In this document: positions 1 to 11,530 of the stretch, in pieces
How the letters are laid out: the number at the start of each line of letters is the position of its first letter
How positions within the stretch are numbered: position 1 is the first letter of the stretch
Assembly: GCA_023091665.1 (NCBI GenBank)
Contig: JALJCQ010000015.1
Span: 1,302,001-1,366,000 of the forward strand
Reading direction: 5' to 3'
DNA: 64,000 bases
Origin: Pythium myriotylum
Taxonomy: Eukaryota > Oomycota > Peronosporomycetes > Pythiales > Pythiaceae
The notes under the pieces: generated by a model
What the model was told of the DNA's origin: nothing
What the model saw: the letters and a program-made list of their open reading frames with translations, nothing else
Database searches by the model: none
Made by a program: the position numbers and the translations under genes

Positions 1-82
1 CGAGCGTCCCGATGCCGTAGACGACGCAGAAGAGGTTGAACGAGGCCTTGGCATCTTCAAGCGTGAACCAGGCGCCACCCAT
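1..82 (-). CDS. AAAP amino-acid/auxin permease, N-terminal fragment cut by the window edge
   Basis: Reading the minus strand from an ATG at 82 gives 27 residues. They begin MGGAWFTLEDAKASFNLFC and match the N-termini of the five transporters at 29-42 kb almost residue for residue (EDAKASFNLFC.VYGIGTL). The rest of the gene lies outside the window. An Inr-like core promoter stands 35-51 bp upstream at 117-133. The family (Pfam Aa_trans, about 11 membrane helices) moves amino acids, usually with protons, across plasma or endomembranes. The fragment shows that the transporter family also occurs to the left, separated from the main cluster by about 29 kb of unrelated genes. Confidence 0.8.
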   Translation of the reverse strand, partial: MGGAWFTLEDAKASFNLFCVVYGIGTL

Positions 83-116
83 GGTGAGTGAAGTCTTGAG
101 TGCTTGAGGTGTTTGT

Positions 117-133
117 GGCAAGTCGCGGAATGG
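117..133 (-). promoter_or_regulatory. Inr+FPR-like core promoter of the left-edge transporter
   Basis: The minus strand reads CCATTCCGCGACTTGCC, close to the oomycete Inr/FPR core (TCAYTYY..AWTTTNC) and in the same place as in the other transporter genes. The first base of the TCA is changed to C, so the match is imperfect. Confidence 0.45.
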
Positions 134-921
134 GAAGCGTGTTCTCTCTTTCTGTTATCGGGCCTGGAGCCGTCGGCCTCTTCAAAGATAAGAGCGGGGG
201 GCTTGTGCCGTGCCGTCAGCTCTGACATCGACGCAAGATCGAAGCAAGCCACCACTCGCCGCTCAGAGAGCCGGAGACCGAGGCGACAAACAAAGATCGC
301 CAAGATCGGGGCAGACTCGCTTGGGTGGATGTCGATGAACGAGCTCGATTGGCCCAGTCGTCTGCGACAGCAGCGACTCGTGCATAGCCAAGACGAGTTG
401 GGCTGCACGTGCGACGAGCCAAGTTCCGCATAGACAGTCGAGACCCCCTGTCTACAGTCCACAGGCTCCGCGCTGGAAACGAGTCTTCTCGCTTCTCGCC
501 ATTCCGCAGGAAAACCCAGGCAAGCTCGCATGCAGCGAAATACCTACCGGTACATCATGGGAGGTTTGGAAGAGCGGGGATCGTTGCGTGCGCTTGCAGG
601 CGGAAGAGCAGAATCGCTTGCTCTTGGAGCCACTCGTTTACACTTAGACGCCCGCCGCTGAGTTGTGAACGACAAGTGCCCGGTGTGCTCGATTGGTCGA
701 TTAGCTGCGACGTGGAGCCCTGCTCGCCAATCGATACGATGCGGTGGCGGCGACTAACGAATCACAGCGGAGATCCGACGGCTGCATGGGACGAGACAGC
801 CAGACATGTTCTGCCTCCGATCTCGACGATCGTGGCATAGGGGACGCGTGATGCGACGTCACCACTCCGAGTCACGTACCTACCGCAGTCACTTCGGACT
901 TCCTCAATTGTACCTGTACCG

Positions 922-954
922 GTACGTGTGCGTGTGCGTGTGCGTGTGCGTGTT
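922..954. repeat. GTGTGC microsatellite
   Basis: About five direct copies of GTGTGC/GTGCGT follow the palindrome GTACCGGTAC. On the minus strand it would encode alternating Thr-Arg, which creates a spurious open frame. Confidence 0.8.
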
Positions 955-1055
955 GTGCAAGCTGGGTACATGAACGTGTCTGCAAACCTCGCATTGGCTC
1001 TGTCTTGGCCAACCCAGAGCAGAGTTGCCATGTATTCAGTTTCGATTACTGAGAC

Positions 1056-4000
1056 TCATGCACTGGGCGGTGCGGTGGTGGCCGCTGAGTCGGCTGCCAC
1101 ATCCCACTTATCCTGCAGCGCTCCGTCTCCTAGTCCCGCGAGTGAGCGCAGCCGCGTGAACATAATCACGAGCTGCCGGAACATCTTCCAGGTCTCGTTC
1201 ACGACCACCAATCGCGAATTGAGCAGCGCGTCTCTTGCTTCGTCGTTCAGCGCTCCTCCGGATTGGTGGAAACTGCTAGCTCGCCGTGCATTATTTAGTT
1301 CGTTCATGAGTCGCACGGAGTTTCGCTTGGTAGCGGGAGTATCTTGTTGTGGCTTGCTGAACTCTTCATTCATTTTATCAAGTCGCTCCAGGAAGAGCGA
1401 GAGAAGAGCCTCCAGCTGCGCGACATCTTGGCTAGAAAGCTTGTCGGCCGAGGCTGAGGAACTCAGGTGCAGCACCTCGCGATGGAGAGCTCGCCCACCG
1501 TTCACAGGTGCACGTCGTGACACAGCTTCGGCCTGGATGTCGTTGTTCTTCCCAAGACGTCGTAGATCTTCGAGGAGTGCATGACAAGACTCGTCGTACC
1601 CGCGCCAAGTCTCGGTGAGAAACTTGGCTTTGCTTTCTGCGTGAGGGATGAGCTTGAACGGTGTCGGAGACGCATGCTCTAGCTTCTTTAACCCCACGAG
1701 CGTCTCGCGTGCGACCAGTGGGAAGCAAGCGGCTGCGAACCGGTCACTCATCAGGGTCCCTGTCAAGTTCGTATGCGGCAGAGTGTTGAACTTATTTGTC
1801 GAAAACGCTGAGTGTGTCGCGTGGGTAGCATTTCCAGCGTGGTTATTACGTTGCTCAGTCAGGCAAAGCCTCCGGAAGACGGCACAAAGTTCTTCATTAC
1901 TGAATGTCATATCAGCCTTCGCAAGGATTGTCGCAATCGTGTCGAGCGGCAACGACCCACCGAAGTGCGCGATTTCGTCCTCCATAGAACAACAAATCAC
2001 ACGCAACTCGTTCATGCGATACTGCACATACCGTTTCCACTCATTGAGCACCAATATGAGGAACGCCTCGGCGACCATATACGGCTGTGGGGTCAGATCA
2101 GCATCACCGGCCATTACAAAACTGCCAGAAAGCATCCCAGGCGTCAACGCTGATAACCCAGGGGTCTTCCAGATTGTCAATTGTTCGTCCAATCTCATCT
2201 TCACACGTTGCTTTTGATCCGCCCCAAGCTTTCCGAATGCAGCGAAGAGGATCATCTCGGCCTCCGGCTTTCCAACAAGATCCTCGACTTCATCTCCCGA
2301 TGTTGCCTCACCAGTCACCCCAGCTGAACTTAACGGATTGATCAGTCGGAAGGCGTGCACCCCACAGCGGAGCACTGCCAGCAAGAAAGCGACTCCCTCA
2401 TTCTGACCCATGAGTCGGTCGTCTGGAGAGCCGTCGCTCATGCAGCACAGGTACGCGAAGAGCATTGCAACTGGCTGGTGCTCGCGAACAAATGCTCGAC
2501 AGTTGACGAATACATCATGAAGCAATTTTTCGGCCTCACATCTTGTGCCGAATCGTTCAACAAAGCTGTCATAAAGAATCTCTACTAGTAGCGATTTGGG
2601 TGCGACCCCGATGCCTCCGTTCGACTCGAACACACCAGCTCTGATGTGGCCTCCATTTGGACAGAGCACGCTGCTCACGGTGCTGAGTTCGAGTAGCAAG
2701 CAATGGTAGGTTTCAGACCTCATGGCTCGACGTAGCACATCCGAGATCACAAACTCCAACCAGTTGAGTGGTCGCTCTGCGCAGCGAGCGCTCAGTAGCT
2801 GGTCACTGCGCTGAGTCGCGTACAACGGATGAAAGAGCGGCCGCATTACGAGCGGAGCCCCATCATCTCGCTGGAGGTGTTTGCGGAACAGATTTTGCAC
2901 ACGTTTGACTGATAGATTTTGCCTGACCGTGTCGATTAGCTGTTCCACACTAAACACAACGTCAGTACTTCTTAATAAACAAAAAACAATGAACTACTTA
3001 GAACGTACGTAGTCTTTTCCCCAACACGGATGCAGTCGAGCAAAGCTTGTAATGCTCTCTCCAAGCAGAAGATATTCTTCGAACTGAGTACACCACCCGT
3101 TGCGTCTTTCTTCACGAGCGTTGAGAGAAGTAACGCGTCTAGAAGTCGGTGAAATGACGTGAGTAGGTGGATACCGTCGGCTAGGGCTCCACCGCCGGTG
3201 CTCCCACCGTTCTCATCGATCAGAGAGCTCGAGAGCTCGTACACAAGCCTGTCAGCGAGGCTTCGTGTCCAAACCGGTAGCTCTGACGTAGTTGTCTCTA
3301 TTTCACGATGCATCAGCGTGAAGTATTTGTCGACTAGGTAAGCCGCACGAGCACTGGTTGACATGGCAGCATGTGAAGGACCTTGCGTGTTATTTGTGAG
3401 TCCGCTCTCCGCGCGCAGCCGAGCAATCGATGCCACGGGATTCTCGAGTCGCATACACGACGAGAAGAACTGCGTGTACTCAGCCGCCTCCAAAAATGAC
3501 TCGAAATTTACACCTCCATTGCCGCGCGTAAACGCCGCGCGAAAGAGTGTTGCAACCATGAAAGACGGTATTTCGTCGTTGAGAGTGCGGATCATAATCC
3601 GAAACTGTTCCATGTCCATCGCTGATGCAGACATCGAACCGCGGGCACCTGAAAAGGTAGACGAAGTAGCTGTTTGAAACATAAGTCGAATAGCCGCTCG
3701 CCGGTGAGCCTGCTCTTCTTTGTACTCCATCATCATTAGCTCAACCCACAGATTGGCGTCAATGAACTGCAGAGGAGCAACTTCGCGGTCCTCGTCGAGA
3801 TTTTCATCACGCTTCTTAGCCTTCTTTCTCCCTCTCTCCTCTTCTACCAGTGCCTCAGCATGGGTTGCTGACAGATACACAGTTGGTCGCTCCTGTTCGG
3901 ATAGATTCGTAACGGCGAATGCTAACAGCTTCTTGTCCAATGCAGCGCGCTCAGCTTCGGTGGCCTTCCCCAGAACGATACTCGTGGCGAGTGACGCGTG

Positions 4001-6511
4001 ATAAGGCGAAATCCAAATGGTCTTAGGGACACGTGGCCCTGACTGGATAGCTCTCAGCAGATCAGAAGAGCTCTGCCGGCTTCCAAACGCCTTCTCATAC
4101 TGTACAGAAAAGTGGTCGTAGCTCACGTATTCCCGCATGGGGCCCCAGTTGATCTTTCCCCCGAGAAGCACATCTAGAACACGGTAGCAGTACAACATGA
4201 ACACTTGTTCATCCTCACCGTATTTCTCGTCAAGAAGCGACAAAAACAGCTTAGCCTCGAGATACCCCTCTTGTACGAGCGCCTTCACGCCGTAGTATAG
4301 ACACCAACGATCTTCGTCCGCTTGAACTAGTCGATGCTCTTCAGTTCGCTCTTTACTTGGTCCGGTGGACGCATGCCGTCCAGCCTCAGCCTCACTATCA
4401 TCGACGTCTCCCAACGAATCGTTATCCCTCTCGCGAGCAGCCTTCTCATTGCGCAGAGATCGCCAAGGGGAGAACCACGAATAAACGAACTCAGGCATTC
4501 GGATCCGAAGTGGGAAAGCACCCCCACTTCGTTTGCACATGGAGTCGTCAAGTTGCTTCGCAAATATGATCGAGCGCATGCAGCTCAATGTCCATGAGAG
4601 TTCACGCTGTGGGCGTCGTCCCCGAAGATTAGGCAGCAATATGCGAAAATACATGCACTGGACACGTTTCTTGCGCGGTTCCACATGGACGTCAACTGGG
4701 GCCTCATCATCGTCTTTCGACACCCCACTTGGCATCATCGTCGTGAGAGCGCCGACTTGAGACATGGTCCGTAAGCTTTCTTTGCAGCGCACACAGACGG
4801 TTGCCGTTCCTCTTCCCCTTGATCGAGCCGGAATACTTCGCGGTGGGGAATTGGTAGCGTCAGATTCTCCTTCGACGTCAAAATCATCTTCCTCCTCTTC
4901 ATCCTCAGCCGCCTTATTCTCCTCCATGCGTCTTAACTCTTCCTCTTGTGCAGCTCGTAGCTCCTGGCTCGCAATTAACTCGCTCTGTTGTTCCATGAGA
5001 CCCGCAATCATCTCGTCCTTCGATGCTAGCAACGGTTCAAAGCTAGCAATTTTCTCCTTGAGCGAGTTGTTTTCGCCGAGTAGCACTTCTTTCTGTTCAT
5101 GGAGTCTCTGGTTCAGCTGAACAAGCGGTCGGAGACGCTCGAGTTCCTCTCTGGCTGCATCGAATTTCTTCTCAAGCTTGATGTAGTTTTCGCGAAGCTC
5201 GACAGCTTTTACTTTGTCCGTGTCCTCACGCATCTGTCTGAAAATGGTATTGAGTGTCTTCATCGTGTCGCCCATTTTGGTCATCTGCTCCTTTGACTCG
5301 ATCACCTTGCGCTCCATTTCTTCGCGACGGCTTTCGAATCCAACACTTAAGCGGCGGATCTCCTCTTCGTATGAGTTCTTCATTTGTTGTGCATCCTGGG
5401 CGTGGGTCTCACTTGCGAGGCGAAGTTCTTCGCGTGTGCGGTGGAGCTCACCCAGCGTTGCGACGAGTTCTTTCGTACTGTCGTTGTACTGTCGTTCGAG
5501 TTTGAAGAAAGCCTTTGCATAGTGCGATCGTGTTTTGCGGAGCAGCATCCCTTGCTCCAGGAACGACTTTGTCAACATGGCTTCAATCTCGCCGAGCACA
5601 ACGTCCGACCATTTCTGCTCAAAGAGAGTTCGTGCGAGCGCTTTTTGCCTCTCGCTAATTGGCTCTTTTCTAGAATCGCTTGGTCCCCCTTCCCCTGGAT
5701 GCATCGCTACTATTGGATCCCTCGCCGTGGCGTATCGCTGCACCACCTTCGCCTGGATAGTCATAACATCACGGTCAAGAGTCGCGAGCTGCTGACTCGT
5801 TGAAAGCTCAACGTCGCAACGACACTTCATGTCGACGAAGTGCATCGCCAAGTCAAAACACTTCTCCAAATCGGCTACATCGACGCGCCGAGATGGGCGT
5901 TCAACATTCGTGAGGCTGTTCGCTCCGCCGCTGCTGGCATTTGCGCTGACTCCACTTGAGCTCTTAGATCGCTCTTCTGCACCGGGCAGGAACTGCCATA
6001 TTTTGTGCTGGCGGCTTTGCACAGCGTGGAAACAGCTTTCAGATAGCTTCTCGATCGTGTAGAAATGCGAGACGGTGTCATCCTCTGGGTGAGAAAGCGC
6101 TGCGGCTTCTGGGAGACCGTTCTTCTTTGTGTGCTCCATACGTGGCAAGAGTTTCTTCGTTGTGGACGTGCCTGTTTGATTTCCCTCGCAAACGACGGAC
6201 CCTCGGAACAGCGCGGTCGAGTGTAGTGGTGCGCAGCCTCTTTGATCCAACAAAAACTTGCGCACATCGAACTCGCTCGGGCTCGCGTCATTCGTTTCCC
6301 TGTGATGTTGGGTTTGCAACGGTTGCAGGGGTATTGAGCGACGAGAAGAGTTCCGGGTAGCATCCAGATCAAAGAGTGACGAACCCACGCTGGTGATCGG
6401 CCGCCGCTGTTCTGGCTCGACCTGACGAGGCCTCGGGCCAGCGATAGCTGTCGCTGAAATGCGTCGAGTTGACTCTGGCGTCAATGATGCTGCGTCTCGT
6501 GCATTCGTCAT
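1056..6511 (-). CDS. Large coiled-coil protein of unknown function (about 1798 aa)
   Basis: Two long open frames join cleanly. Exon 1 is 6511-3009, a 59-nt intron lies at 3008-2950 (GTACGT..TTTAG), and exon 2 is 2949-1056, 5397 nt in all. I do not recognise the family. Residues about 1-330 are Ser/Arg-rich with short helices. Residues about 337-540 are a long charged coiled coil followed by a run of Glu/Asp. A CxxC pair (CVRCKES) sits near residue 575. The C-terminal 1100 residues are mainly helical and include a stretch near residue 1000 that resembles a degenerate EF-hand pair. There is no signal peptide or membrane segment. Such architecture is common in cytoskeletal and flagellar-axoneme proteins; that role is only a guess. 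It is followed downstream by the DDX60-like gene's 3' end on the same strand, 232 bp away. Confidence 0.8.
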
Positions 6512-6743
6512 GTCGATAAATTGTTCTGTGAGTAGACAGCATATTACAAAACGCCCTATGATAAAATTATCTCAACCTGTAACTGACAAACCACAACACC
6601 AACGGTTAGATCATGGGTAAATCCGGATTGAGGTGGCTTTGAGTTCATAAAGCGGATGTCGTTGACATTGCCACCACCTAGTACATGCACGTTGCGTTTT
6701 TGTCCTGTTTGAGCTAGTGATTGCTGGGAAAATGGCGTCTTCG

Positions 6744-9700
6744 TTAGACTTCCGAGTCGATGAGGATCCACTTGATTCGGCGGAAACACTTTCGCACAAT
6801 CTCCTCGAGCAGGCCATATCGGCCGCTGTACATGAGAATGTTGTGCATGAGGCGGAGGCGGTCACCGACATGTCTGAGTCGCTTCTTGATGAGGTCGAGT
6901 TGGAAGGTGCCGAGTCCCACGGGAATCAAGTTGTCCACGATCGTTCGGAACACATAACCGTCAAGGGGATCATCGAGGTCCACCCTGAGGCGGAGCTCTG
7001 CTGGAGCATCAGGCCCCAAGGCATCAATCTTCTCCTGATAACTTTTGAGGAGTGAAGTCACAACCTCCCACGATGCCTCCTGTCCTTCAAGAGGGGCAAG
7101 TTTCGTAGCATGTGCAAGTTCCGGGTGAAATTTCTCACGTCCAACGACTCGAAGCAACATGTTGAACAACGCAAGCTGGTTGGCAATGACATCTCCCGGT
7201 TTGTGATGGAACTCCTTGTAGATCGCTTCAGTGATCCAGAAAATCGCAAGAGCTTCAGCACAATCATCTCTACATTCCCAAATCAGCTTGGCTACCGAGC
7301 GATCCACGTTCAACTTGTAGTCCGGCGTAAGGAGGCCCATGTGGGACATCCACTTGACCGACTGAGCCAAGTACGAAGGCTTGTCAGCTTCCTTGTCATC
7401 TTCCGCAGTCATGTACTCGTTCAGTGGATGAGATACGATGCGGTTGATCGTGTCGGCATCCGGATGAGGCGTCAGCAACCGCTGAAGAGAAACTGTTGGA
7501 TACAACGACTTGCGTCCAGTAACATCTGGAAGGAGGCCTCGCATAAGGAACTGAATGCGTTCCCAGCTCAGTCCGGCAAATACAAGATTACCCTGACGAT
7601 CGAGACCTCGACGACCAGCACGTCCAGCCATCTGCTGTACCATTAGAGATGTCAAAACTCCTTCAGATGTGTCTTCGCAGAAAACACAGGTACGGAATGG
7701 CATGTTGACACCGTAGGCGAGCGAGTCATCCGAAAACACGACAGCAAGGCGACCAGCCTGTGCGAGTGACTGCACAATGCGTAAGTAGCCGGCCGGAAGG
7801 TCCTGAGCGTAAATCGCAATACCACGGCGGAGCGAACGCACGAGCGGGTGACCATCGTCCGAATCCTCCGAGAGCTCTCGACGCAACTGCCAGCGAATTT
7901 CCTTGAACTCAGTAGCGGACAATCGATAGCCCACGGGAGTGAGCACAAACTCAGGATGCGGCGCGTAGATGTCCGGTGGGGGACGCTCTTCGAATGCCTG
8001 ATTCTCACGGGCCTCGTCCTCCTTATCCTTGGACTTTACCTTCGCCTCGCGCTTCTTCAGGTTGGCCTGAGTCTTTTCCCACTCGGCATACTCAGCCTCA
8101 ACCTTTTCGCGGAACAACGGGTACCTGGCGACTTCGGCACTTTCGACCGACTTCAATAGCTGATTGAACAACTGTCGGCAGCGCACTGAGTCGAGCTGGA
8201 AAGTAATCGCAGGCGTAAGGTTCTTGATCACTAGTTGATTGATCAGCGAGTAAACGTCTACGGAATTTCCGTTGACATCGTGGCCTTCAGTTACATCAAG
8301 CAATGTGCCGCGGAGCGCCTCAGTTGGAGCAAAGAAGTCGAGCAACGCCTGCGTTGACGTCGGATCTTCCTTCGCCAGCGCCTGGAGACGTTTCTTGACA
8401 ATATCTTCGTATCGCTTCGACTCCATTAGCGTGATACGGTGGCATCGCGTCCCAAGATCGATTTCGGCGCCGTCATCATCATCGTCATCATCATCATCTT
8501 TCGACTTCTTTTTCTTCGAGCTCTTCTCCTTGTCCTTTTTCGACTTTTTCTCCTTCTTTGCAGCTGGGGTGGTGGTCGTTGCGGTATCCTCGTCCTGGAG
8601 CTGGAAAAACGTCTGTGGTGACACGTCCTCGATTTTTTCAAGAGGGTAGTATTTCTCCATCGCTTTCCACAAAGCAAAGGTGTCGCGCGGTGTGAATGCC
8701 AGGTCTCCGCTTTCAAATCCTTCATTCACTAGGTACTCAAGCGTAACACCGGCGCATGGATGCAACGTCACCAGTTCTTTCTTGGGCTTCTCCGCGACGC
8801 CATCATCGTGCCAGATCATGCGCTGCAAGTTGATGAACCGACCCTTATACTCCAGCAAGTGTACCTCTCGTGGGTGATGTTTCTTCCACCACGTGAGTAG
8901 CTTCTCGGCGTTACCAATAGTCGCCGAAAGCGCCAAGAACGGACAAGTCACGGCCTTGACGATGCGCTCTAACGCATCACCCTCGGCACCATTGAGATCG
9001 TGTACCTCGTCGTAAACGGCATACTCGAAGTCATAGCCCAGATCGATTAGAGCCGACTCGACTGCTCGCGGCGTGCCAACGGCGACCTTGAACTCGTCTG
9101 GCAAGAACACAGTGCCTTCAGTGATCAACGCAACCGTTCCCTTCACCATGGCCTGGAAAAGCGCTGCGACTTGCCACGCAAGTGGGTCCGTTGGCACGAT
9201 AAACAGGACTTTTCCACCGACCACAGACACGTAGGAAGAGAGGACGGTCTTGCCACTCGAGGTCGGTGCACATACAATGACCGAGTGCTTGTCGTCGATG
9301 TGCGTGAGGACAGTGCGTTGCCAGTCGTCCAGAATAAACTTGTTCATGTGGTGCATGTTGAGCGGTGGGAGGCGATCCGACATTTCCGTGAGCTGGAACT
9401 CGATGAGGTCGCGGCCGTCGAGAAATCCGTTGACAAGTTTGGTGTACTTTCGGTACTTCTTGTGCACAGCGTTGAGTTCTTCCACAAGCTTTGCGTCTTC
9501 TTCCTGCTCTGCCTTGCGCTGCTTGTCGTTTTTCTTGCGACCGTCGGGGCCAACCGCAGAGCGCACGGGGACGAGCTGCGCCCTCTGGATCTCCCAGAGC
9601 GTATCAACGGCGTCGGTGAACTCCTTCTTCTTCCAGCACTCCTTCAGGATCTCGTAGAGCTGCTTGAGACGGCCCGTGGGCGTCGTCATCTTCATGCTGA

Positions 9701-10046
9701 TGAGGTTGGTCGACTTTTTCACGTTCGAGAGCTTCTCTTCGTCCACTTTGGACTGCTTCTCGAGCTTGTCCTTGGCCAGCTGGAGGCGGATGAGGTCGGC
9801 CTTCTTCATCTTGGGCGTCTCGTCCTTGCCGGCGTCCTTGCCATTCTTCTTGGCGCCTTTCTTGGCCTCGGGCTCGTCCGCGACGGCCTTGGCGGCGCTC
9901 GCCGACTCGAGATCTTTCTCCTCGGGCCACAAATTGCGCGGGTTGAACGGGTTCGTCGGCGCCAGATCGCGCAGGATCACGGGCATGCGGTCGGGCCACA
10001 CTTTGTTCCAGTTGACATCGCGCAGATCCTCCTTCAGCGACGCCAT
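6744..10046 (-). CDS. DDX60-type Ski2-like DExH RNA helicase
   Basis: A single exon encodes 1100 residues. Superfamily 2 motifs are visible in order: motif I APTSSGKT (about 258-265), motif II DEVH (about 346), motif III SATIG (about 373) and motif VI QQMAGRAGRRGLDRQG (about 805-820). The DEVH box, the long insert between the RecA folds and the Ski2-like motif VI point to the DDX60 group, which in animals takes part in antiviral RNA sensing and decay. The protein is shorter than animal DDX60 (about 1700 aa): the region before the helicase is only about 230 residues. A Lys-rich then Asp-rich low-complexity insert (about 505-540) separates the two helicase lobes. The start ATG at 10046 is 256 bp from the divergent TPR gene, so the two probably share a promoter region. 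A 474-residue antisense open frame here is a shadow. Confidence 0.88.
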   Translation of the reverse strand: MASLKEDLRDVNWNKVWPDRMPVILRDLAPTNPFNPRNLWPEEKDLESASAAKAVADEPEAKKGAKKNGKDAGKDETPKMKKADLIRLQLAKDKLEKQSKVDEEKLSNVKKSTNLISMKMTTPTGRLKQLYEILKECWKKKEFTDAVDTLWEIQRAQLVPVRSAVGPDGRKKNDKQRKAEQEEDAKLVEELNAVHKKYRKYTKLVNGFLDGRDLIEFQLTEMSDRLPPLNMHHMNKFILDDWQRTVLTHIDDKHSVIVCAPTSSGKTVLSSYVSVVGGKVLFIVPTDPLAWQVAALFQAMVKGTVALITEGTVFLPDEFKVAVGTPRAVESALIDLGYDFEYAVYDEVHDLNGAEGDALERIVKAVTCPFLALSATIGNAEKLLTWWKKHHPREVHLLEYKGRFINLQRMIWHDDGVAEKPKKELVTLHPCAGVTLEYLVNEGFESGDLAFTPRDTFALWKAMEKYYPLEKIEDVSPQTFFQLQDEDTATTTTPAAKKEKKSKKDKEKSSKKKKSKDDDDDDDDDGAEIDLGTRCHRITLMESKRYEDIVKKRLQALAKEDPTSTQALLDFFAPTEALRGTLLDVTEGHDVNGNSVDVYSLINQLVIKNLTPAITFQLDSVRCRQLFNQLLKSVESAEVARYPLFREKVEAEYAEWEKTQANLKKREAKVKSKDKEDEARENQAFEERPPPDIYAPHPEFVLTPVGYRLSATEFKEIRWQLRRELSEDSDDGHPLVRSLRRGIAIYAQDLPAGYLRIVQSLAQAGRLAVVFSDDSLAYGVNMPFRTCVFCEDTSEGVLTSLMVQQMAGRAGRRGLDRQGNLVFAGLSWERIQFLMRGLLPDVTGRKSLYPTVSLQRLLTPHPDADTINRIVSHPLNEYMTAEDDKEADKPSYLAQSVKWMSHMGLLTPDYKLNVDRSVAKLIWECRDDCAEALAIFWITEAIYKEFHHKPGDVIANQLALFNMLLRVVGREKFHPELAHATKLAPLEGQEASWEVVTSLLKSYQEKIDALGPDAPAELRLRVDLDDPLDGYVFRTIVDNLIPVGLGTFQLDLIKKRLRHVGDRLRLMHNILMYSGRYGLLEEIVRKCFRRIKWILIDSEV

Positions 10047-10302
10047 CGTGCGCGTAGCTCCTCACGAGCGCAAGAGGAGGGGGAGAGGCGTTTTCCGATG
10101 TCGGCGCCAACGTTGGAGCTCCGGGTGGCCAACGGAACGACGGAAACGGAACAGATACGCTTCAGGTGTCCCGAACGACCCTCGTGGAACAGATCCGCGA
10201 GCCGCTTACGAGGGACAGCTCGAACCTTATTGGTCGAAAATAGGATAACAGAAGGAGTGATGGTCTGCTGGGAGCTCTTCGAGCATCCACAAGCTCGGAC
10301 GC

Positions 10303-11530
10303 ATGACGCACCGCCTCCTCGCGCCTGCGCAGCGTCTCCACGCGACGCTGTCGCGCTTGGACGGGCGGGCGACAGTCCATGGACACGGCGCATGGTCGGC
10401 GCGCAATGCGTCGTCCTCTGCTCGTGGCGGCGGCGGCGGATCGGCGACGGCAGACGAGGCGCTGCGACGCGATTTCCGGCGGTGGCTCGGTCGAGAAGCG
10501 CGACTCCTGTCTGCGATGGTCGTGCTTGGCGTCCTGGGCGTCAAGTTGTACCAGGTGCAGAGCTCTCGTGCTGGATGCTGTGGTGGATGGTATAATGACA
10601 GGAGCAATTCGCATTGGTGGTGAGCAGAACCGCGAAGGCTCGCCGTCGAGAGAGATCGCGCGATTGCTGGACAAGGCGAGAGCGAACGCACAAAACGTAA
10701 GGCTTTGTCTGCGACTTGCCGTCGATCGCGATTGCATGTCTGAATGGTCTGGTCTGCTGGTAGGAGGACCGAGAGGCAGCATTGCAGAATTGCCTCAAAG
10801 CATACGCCATCAACAAGTCAACTAATGCTCAGGGTACGTGAGTCCTACTAGTTGATTTAGGATGCTACGCCAGGAGCGAAGTCGCGTTGGATCACATCCA
10901 CAATGTTGAACTTTGCGTTTAGTATAGATCTGTCCATCTCACGTTTGTTTCCATTCGGTATAGATCGACACTTGTTTGAGATGGCGTTCCTAGTCGCAGC
11001 TCAGTTCGAGACGTTAGGAAATGCGCACCAAGCAACAAAGTTTTATCATGAAGCACTTGGTAGTGTTCCGTATGTACGTGATCGGGCCGAGCGTGAGATG
11101 AGTCGCATTGTTGTGCTCGACCGAATCGCGCAGTGCTACCAGGATCAGTACGTCACTACATGATTTTGGAGGAGTTGATCGAATTTCTGATCGAACAAAC
11201 CTTTGGCGCAGAGGTGAGCATAGAGCTGCGGAGAACTACTATCGCCAGGCAGTCGAATCGTACGATAGGAGCCGCACCTCCCCGAATTCGGCGCGCTCAG
11301 CGGTGGAAGAGCAAATGGACCGCGATATCGCAGCAGTGTTGTTTAATTACGGGCAGTTACTTATGCATCTGAAGCGTTGGAATGAGTCAGAGAAGGTATT
11401 AAAGCGCGCACAAAGTGCTGCAAAAGTCTCAGGCGTATCAAGCGATGATCGAGATCGAATCGACCGAATGGTAGCGATGCTGCAACAAGCAAGTGTCACT
11501 GAGAGCGAAGACAATGAAGGGAGAGAATAA
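10303..11530 (+). CDS. Membrane-anchored TPR protein, probably mitochondrial
   Basis: Six exons are proposed: 10303-10554, 10628-10696, 10764-10833, 10861-10916, 10981-11147 and 11212-11530 (933 nt, 310 aa). The last join is the best supported; those around 10834-10980 are the least certain, because alternative acceptors keep the frame open. The N-terminus is rich in Arg, Ala and Ser with almost no acidic residues, like a mitochondrial presequence. It is followed by one hydrophobic segment (LLSAMVVLGVLGVKLY, about 67-82). The remainder consists of tetratricopeptide-like helix pairs, for example A.KFYHEALGSVP and AENYYRQAVESYD. The layout resembles TTC19-like inner-membrane TPR proteins, but I cannot assign orthology. 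Confidence 0.65.

Larger units (their letters stand above)
83..1055. other. Intergenic region with a GTGTGC microsatellite
   Basis: This is the 5' flank of the left-edge transporter and the 3' flank of the large coiled-coil gene. I see no convincing gene. Small open frames on both strands lack protein-like composition. It holds a short GTGTGC tandem repeat (922-954) and two copies of the palindrome TACCGGTA. Confidence 0.6.

Noticed and set aside
1056..2957. Treating the downstream part of the large coiled-coil gene as a separate gene starting at 2957
   Set aside because: The first residues come from intron sequence; a 59-nt intron with good splice sites joins it in frame to the upstream 1.2-k residue frame.
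9171..10595. 474-residue plus-strand open frame
   Set aside because: It lies antisense to the DDX60-like helicase, is rich in Leu/Val/Arg from complementary codons, and has no recognisable motif. It is a shadow of biased codon use.
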